This document shows positions 58,962 through 64,000 of a stretch of 64,000 bases of DNA, one piece after another. Under the pieces are notes generated by a model. That model was not told where the DNA came from and did not search any database. It was given only the letters and a program-made list of their open reading frames with translations. The position numbers and the translations under genes are program-made. This stretch comes from Diprion similis (lineage: Eukaryota; Arthropoda; Insecta; Hymenoptera; Diprionidae). Positions within the stretch are counted from its first letter, which is position 1, and every line of letters starts with the position of its first letter. The DNA is taken from the NCBI RefSeq assembly GCF_021155765.1, contig NC_060118.1:7750001-7814000 (forward strand), in the 5' to 3' direction.

Positions 58962-59760
58962 GGAGGTGATGGAGTGGGGAGATACGTGACACCCCCAGAG
59001 GCCTCGAGCCAAGACCAAAGAAGTGGGTGCACAAGTCTCTTTAGTTTTGCTCAAGATCGTCCTGAGCGAATTCCGTCCTCGTCGATGCGGCGATCATTCG
59101 ATTTCCGCGCGATAATCGATTTTAATAAAAATATCATTTTACATTAACATCGTCTCGTGCCGCACAAACCGGAGGAATTTCCAGTCTCAGAGTTTACAAA
59201 GCAGTGACGGTGCGACGGATAATTGGAAAAAAGATACAAAAAAAAAAAGAAAAAGAAGAAGAAAGAAACTGTTGTAAAATAAAATAAAAAAACAGCAAGA
59301 AAATAGAATAAATAAATAAATTAATAAATTAAAAAACAATGTAATTTTTCGTAAAAATAGGTACGAGAGTGTCGATGCATATTAGATGACTCGGTATGTG
59401 ACGTGAGGGGTGGGGGCGGGGGGGGAGGGATTTGGCTTCGGAGGGTGAGAAAACAATGAAAGAATATCAGTTTAAAGAATATCGTGATTTCACCACTGAG
59501 GCTGTCGAAGATTCATTCGAACACACACGTATAATATTGCACGCAAACAGAGTTGAATAATGAAACGTAAGTACCTGAATTATATAGAGAATTTAAAAGA
59601 AAGAGAAAACGAGAAAAAAAGAAAAGAGAACAGTTACAATTGAAAAATTTCAAAATTTATTTTCAACACGCTTCGGTTGAATTAGGTAGATTAGGTTGAA
59701 GAATTGAATTTAACGCGGGAAGTTTAAAATTCGTTTCCCGTACACACACTTGTCGTTATA

Positions 59761-59800
<40 letters not shown>

Positions 59801-59802
<2 letters not shown>

Positions 59803-60218
59803 GATTTTCCACGCCAGATCGGACGGTTTGAAAATTTTTATATTTCTGATTACCTTAATTTTTTGATATTTTTTAGTACCCCTCAAAAGAGCACGTATCG
59901 AAAAAAGTTTTTTTTTCCCCATTTTTTTGTTCATAACTTTCTCAATAACGGTCCAAGTTTAAGTGTTGTTTTTTATTTATTTATTTTTTTTTTCAAACAC
60001 TTTGTTTTCGGATTACCTTTGCAGAAACAAAAAAACAACAAAAATATTCAAAGTATTTTTGATCAAGATTTTTTGAGTTTGAAATATTGAATCGTTTTTT
60101 CGAAAGTCAGTTTATCTTTCTCGATTGTTTTGAAAATCTCACTAAAAAGTAATCGGAAAAATTAAGGAAATCAAAACTCAAAATTTTTCAAACCGTCCAA
60201 TTTGCCGTGGAACGTCCC
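59801..60218. mobile_element. 418-bp inverted-repeat element next to a TA tract
   Basis: Begins 'gggattttccacgccagatc' then 'ggacggtttgaaaattttt', and ends with the complement ('aaatttttcaaaccgtcc', 'tttgccgtggaacgtccc'). Arms of about 50 bases match with few differences. The flanks are TA-rich on both sides, so the target duplication cannot be delimited. No coding frame is present. Confidence 0.75.
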
Positions 60219-60386
60219 ATATATTTTTTATTACTACAGATATATGTATATATAACATAAAAATCAAGTAAATCCGTAAAGTATTAGTAGACTAATAATG
60301 CGGAACTATACGCAGGATCTTGCGGGTATAATTCTTGAAAAAAAAATATATTTTCACGGATAACCTAAAACAATGCACGATTTTGC

Positions 60387-60390
<4 letters not shown>

Positions 60391-60420
<30 letters not shown>
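60391..60420. repeat. (GT)n microsatellite
   Basis: About fifteen TG units. Confidence 0.9.
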
Positions 60421-60424
<4 letters not shown>

Positions 60425-60655
60425 TATGCGTACATCACGTAGGTACGAAATGTTTTTAACGCGGTTGAATGTGTATAATTACTGTGCATGTACGTCGCGC
60501 ATGTCTACATGCCAAAATATAAAAACGTGACTAAAAACGGATGCGGATAGCGAAGAGTGAGTTTTTCGCTTTCGTTCTGCCGCTGGTAATAAAACTCTCG
60601 CATCGTCAGCAAAACATGTGTATAATCTTATTGTTAACACCTCGATATTATATAT

Positions 60656-60695
60656 CCCCCCCCCCCTCCCCCCTCCCCCCCTCCCCTCTGCCCCC
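60656..60695. repeat. C-rich tract with repeated C runs
   Basis: Six runs of four or more C separated by single T bases or a short CTG. This matches the pattern for an i-motif or G-quadruplex on the opposite strand. Confidence 0.85.
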
Positions 60696-60699
60696 GAGT

Positions 60700-61880
60700 C
60701 CAAGGTTGTCCACCACGTGAAAATATTATTGTCGCAGCGATTAATTAACCGCGCGCGCGCGAGATTAGCGAATTTCAGACTTGCAGAAAATTTTCAACCC
60801 CGAAAAATCAAGTCAAGGAACTTGTAAGAAATGGAAGTCAAAGAATTGAAAAAAATATTTAAACGACGAATAGAATTAAAATTAAATGTACTGATGATTT
60901 GTTTTTTTTTTTTTTTTTTTCGTTGTCGTCCTTGCTGTGAAAAATTTTTCTGAATTTTGTTCAGATTTTTTTCGGAACAACCGTTGACGAGTTACGATTT
61001 TTTTTTTTTTTTCTTAACCGAGAAAAAAGACACGACTATTTTTTTTTGAGTCTGAAAAAAATGTACAAAAATTTTACGACTAAACTTAGAACAGTCTGTC
61101 GTTCACGGGGATTTGGGTGCAAATTTTTTTTTATATATTCTTTTGGTCACCTAATCAGAACACTAAACTCACGACTTTTGTCCATTGGTCGTAAAATTTT
61201 TGTGAAATTTTTTTCAGATTTAAAAAAAAAATCTGCAACTCTGAAACCCTGTTGTTCCGAAAAATCTAAAAAAAATCAGATTCGTGATCAACGACCCAAT
61301 CTAATTTGAAAATTTTGTAAGCCATATCGGATCCACCATCTTGAATTTTTCAAATTCAATTTTAGTTTCGTACTCAGCGACCCCATAAGCTCATAATTTA
61401 TTTATTTTAATTTATTCATTAAGCAGAAACGACATCGAATCCGTAAAAAAGTATTTGAAAAAAAAGTAAAAAATATGCAATAAGATGAAAAATTTTTTTT
61501 TTTTAAACCAGATGATAAAAAAAAAAACAAAGGAGCGAGATCGATAGAAGGGAAAAAATCTTCGTCACTCCCAGGAATACATGCAGCCTGTAATATTTTT
61601 GTACAACGCTTTTTGCCCGTTTCAACGACTCGCGAATGCGCCATACATGCAGTGCAATATATGTATAGTATATGTATAACCTTTTCGCAGTCTAGACCCG
61701 CAGGTAGAATCGCTCTCCTCAAGGTGTAAGGCTTGCCGATTTAGTGGCGGATCGAATCCCTCCGAGTTCCGAAGTCGCGAGTCACAACCTGACTTCAAAA
61801 CTCAGCCGACGACGATTCGCTTTTCTTCACGCCAATAAATCCCCTCCGTTTCGTGGTTAAAAAAAGAAAAAAAAATGTAT
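60700..61880. other. Intron-like or intergenic DNA
   Basis: AT-rich with A/T runs. A B-box-like GGATCGAATCC lies near 61,747 without a supportable tRNA fold. No gene is seen. Confidence 0.4.
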
Positions 61881-61884
61881 ATAT

Positions 61885-62330
61885 ATTAGGGTGGCGCAAA
61901 AAAACAGACTGTTTTTTTTTTTTTTTTTTTTTTTTTCGAGTCTCGTGTGACAAAATTTTAGCTTTTGATGTTTTAAGAGTCCACTTCAAAGGACAGCTCA
62001 AAAAAAAAAATTTGAGAGGCCAAATTTTTTGAAATTTCAAAAATCGTCAAAAAATGAAATCAATAAATTATATATTTTTAGTATTTTGTTTGATTTTCAA
62101 TTCATGTCGTGGTGTATTGTTATCGATTCTGTCTTACTAAATTGAAGAAAAAAAATTTATGAAATTTTAATATGAATATTAAAAGGTCGCTCGAAAAGAT
62201 CTAAAGACATGCGTCAAAAAATTGAAAAAAAAAAAAACTATGAGCGACCTTTCAAAATTCAAATTTTGAACTGAAACTTTCGGAAACTTATTTTTTTTTT
62301 TTTGTCTATAAAATTATACCGTAACGAGAA
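61885..62330 (+). repeat. Interspersed TTAGGGTGGCGC repeat, copy C
   Basis: Same block order as copies A and B. The right end 'gtctataaaattataccgtaacgag' matches copy A exactly. Confidence 0.8.
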
Positions 62331-62339
62331 AAAAAAATT

Positions 62340-63160
62340 CTGTGACATGAGTAATTTGAAACCCCAATAATAACGATTTGCCTCCATTAAAAGTAAGAAC
62401 TTAGGTTATTGGCGATAAAATAGCGTCGAGAATCAGGCTCTGACGTCATAGGAGATTTTTCAATACGCGAAATTGACAGAGAAATTGAACAACGATGCTT
62501 ATCACGCTGTTGTATTGCAAAAATGACACTTTCGTTTACTACAACATTGGATTGGAAATTTCGTGCAATTTTTTCTAGACTTTTTTCAGATTTTACCGAT
62601 TACTTTATACAGTTGTTGAGTAAGCAGTCGGTTGTTGATTTTTGATCTCAAATAACTTTTGAAAGAGTGGATTTATAAAAAAATGACAACAGACCTTTTT
62701 TGTAGATGGTTCAATTTCCTACAAAACGATGTTTATCAATTTTGTGTACGACGCGTCGTTAGCTAATTATAAAAATCAAAAGTTAAATAATACAAATTTG
62801 TTAAAAAAAATTTCACACAATTAAAATCGCACAAATGATAAACCAATTGGAAGTTAACAAAATATTACCGTGACGAACTTAATTAACATTATACAATTAT
62901 AAACATTATTCAATATGAAAACGTACGTAAAGTGAATTATCAGATTAGATCAGATTACTTTATTCAAAACACTAAGGACTTGCCGACCATTATAGTCCAG
63001 GTAATTCACCGAAAATATCAAAGAGAGAGAAAGAAATGCGGTTTATTACGTCCTGGAATCCCCTGAGGACTGTGCAGAGTACGAATTGCAAAAATTATTA
63101 TAGATATGTAAGAAAATAATATCAAGTGTGAAAAATATAATAATAAAAAATAAAAAATTA

Positions 63161-63195
<35 letters not shown>

Positions 63196-64000
63196 AATAC
63201 GAGTGATTGACGTATTATGTACCGGTGTAATTAGGTTCACCATTGGTGAGTATATGTGGGAAAAGGGCAGTTGGGGTCAGGAGCGTGGAGGTGATAATAA
63301 CCAGTAAAGACTGGCCGAGACGCATTGAGAATGCGTGAAATATCTACTCCCTTATATTTTACGAACCATCAAGGCACACCTGGTCTGACCGACAAACCCG
63401 TCAGTTGTCTCGTTCCGATAATCGTGCTATTTTGCAATTTTCAATTGGCGTGAAGCACAGCTCGCTCGGTGATTTAGCGCGGCTGTTGTTAAGGAAATTA
63501 CCGCATGACTTCAGTAATGATTATTCCATTCTTCGTCTTATTTCATCACAGCGAACGAAGTTCTTGCCGATGTTCAGTAAATGGAATCTAAACTGAAATC
63601 AAGGGAAGCAAAATTCGTCTGTTGTTTTTGGAATGGGTGAAAGTAACACCTTTTGATTTTCAAATCGAGTTACTAATTCTCAGGATATTTTTAAACACAT
63701 TCTGCTGTTCGAGATTCTCAACGTTTCTAAATGTGAAAAATAACTCGAGGCAGAGTAAAATTATTAACCCTTTTAGTCACGCGTTATTTTTTTTAGTCAA
63801 ATTTTATAACTAGATAGTATTTTATGAGTTTTAGGATCGCTGATTGCGAATCTGAAATCGGATTTCAAAAATTCAACATGGCGGGTCTAATTTCAAACTC
63901 GATCGAATTATAATGCGCTTTTCGAGGTCGTTGATTGGATTTGCTGTACTGAATTTTTAAAATCTAACCTCAAAAAAATCCCTGGACAGAGTTTTTTCTC
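62340..64000. other. Intron-like or intergenic DNA
   Basis: AT-rich, with a (GA)n tract at 63,163-63,194. No gene is seen. Confidence 0.4.
63163..63194. repeat. (GA)n microsatellite
   Basis: About sixteen uninterrupted GA dinucleotides. Confidence 0.9.

Noticed and set aside
61690-61770. tRNA-like GGATCGAATCC segment
   Set aside because: The T-arm pairing fails and no acceptor stem is visible.

Overview
The window is nuclear DNA of an insect, most likely a hymenopteran. It is AT-rich, its genes carry introns with GT-AG junctions, and four conserved arthropod genes can be spliced into full-length proteins. There is also a cluster of insect-type secreted C-type lectins, a long satellite array, many short inverted-repeat transposons and microsatellites, and a few CCTAA (TTAGG) telomere-type repeats. 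The species assignment is inference. All gene models were built by reading splice sites by eye and checking phase arithmetic. No database search was possible.

Layout. (1) 1-12.2 kb: a degenerating tandem array of C-type lectin genes on the minus strand (units at 1.6-2.4, 4.7-5.4 and 9.0-9.8 kb). The window starts in the upstream flank of a further unit lying to its left. Between units are copied flanks, a lectin fragment, retroelement endonuclease remnants and an 874-bp inverted-repeat transposon. (2) 12.2-24.7 kb: about 40 head-to-tail copies of a 304-bp satellite monomer, with two subfamilies, an internal multi-monomer duplication and diverged edges. (3) 26.6-41.5 kb: a compact housekeeping block. 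It holds fizzy/Cdc20 (minus), the TREX-2 scaffold GANP/Xmas (minus), methylthioribulose-1-phosphate dehydratase MtnB/APIP (plus, divergent from Xmas across a 715-bp shared promoter) and CWF19L1 (minus, convergent with APIP). (4) 41.5-45.2 kb: intergenic DNA ending in a GC-rich, CpG-rich promoter-like block with a candidate first coding exon at 45,138. (5) 45.2-64 kb: AT-rich, intron-like or intergenic DNA full of MITE-like elements, a possible LTR remnant, microsatellites and one open minus-strand segment that resembles a terminal exon.

The lectins are expected to be secreted recognition or feeding-related proteins. The housekeeping genes act in cell-cycle exit (Cdc20), mRNA export (GANP), methionine salvage (MtnB) and splicing/lariat turnover (CWF19L1), and share neighbourhood rather than pathway. 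Most notable: lectin units 1 and 4 seem to have changed splice pattern so that exon 2 is skipped, and they share about 400 bp of exact identity across introns, suggesting gene conversion. A four-fold CCAAT-box repeat sits upstream of Cdc20. The satellite shows subfamily turnover and a higher-order duplication. An 841-bp near-perfect foldback element has 8-bp target duplications.
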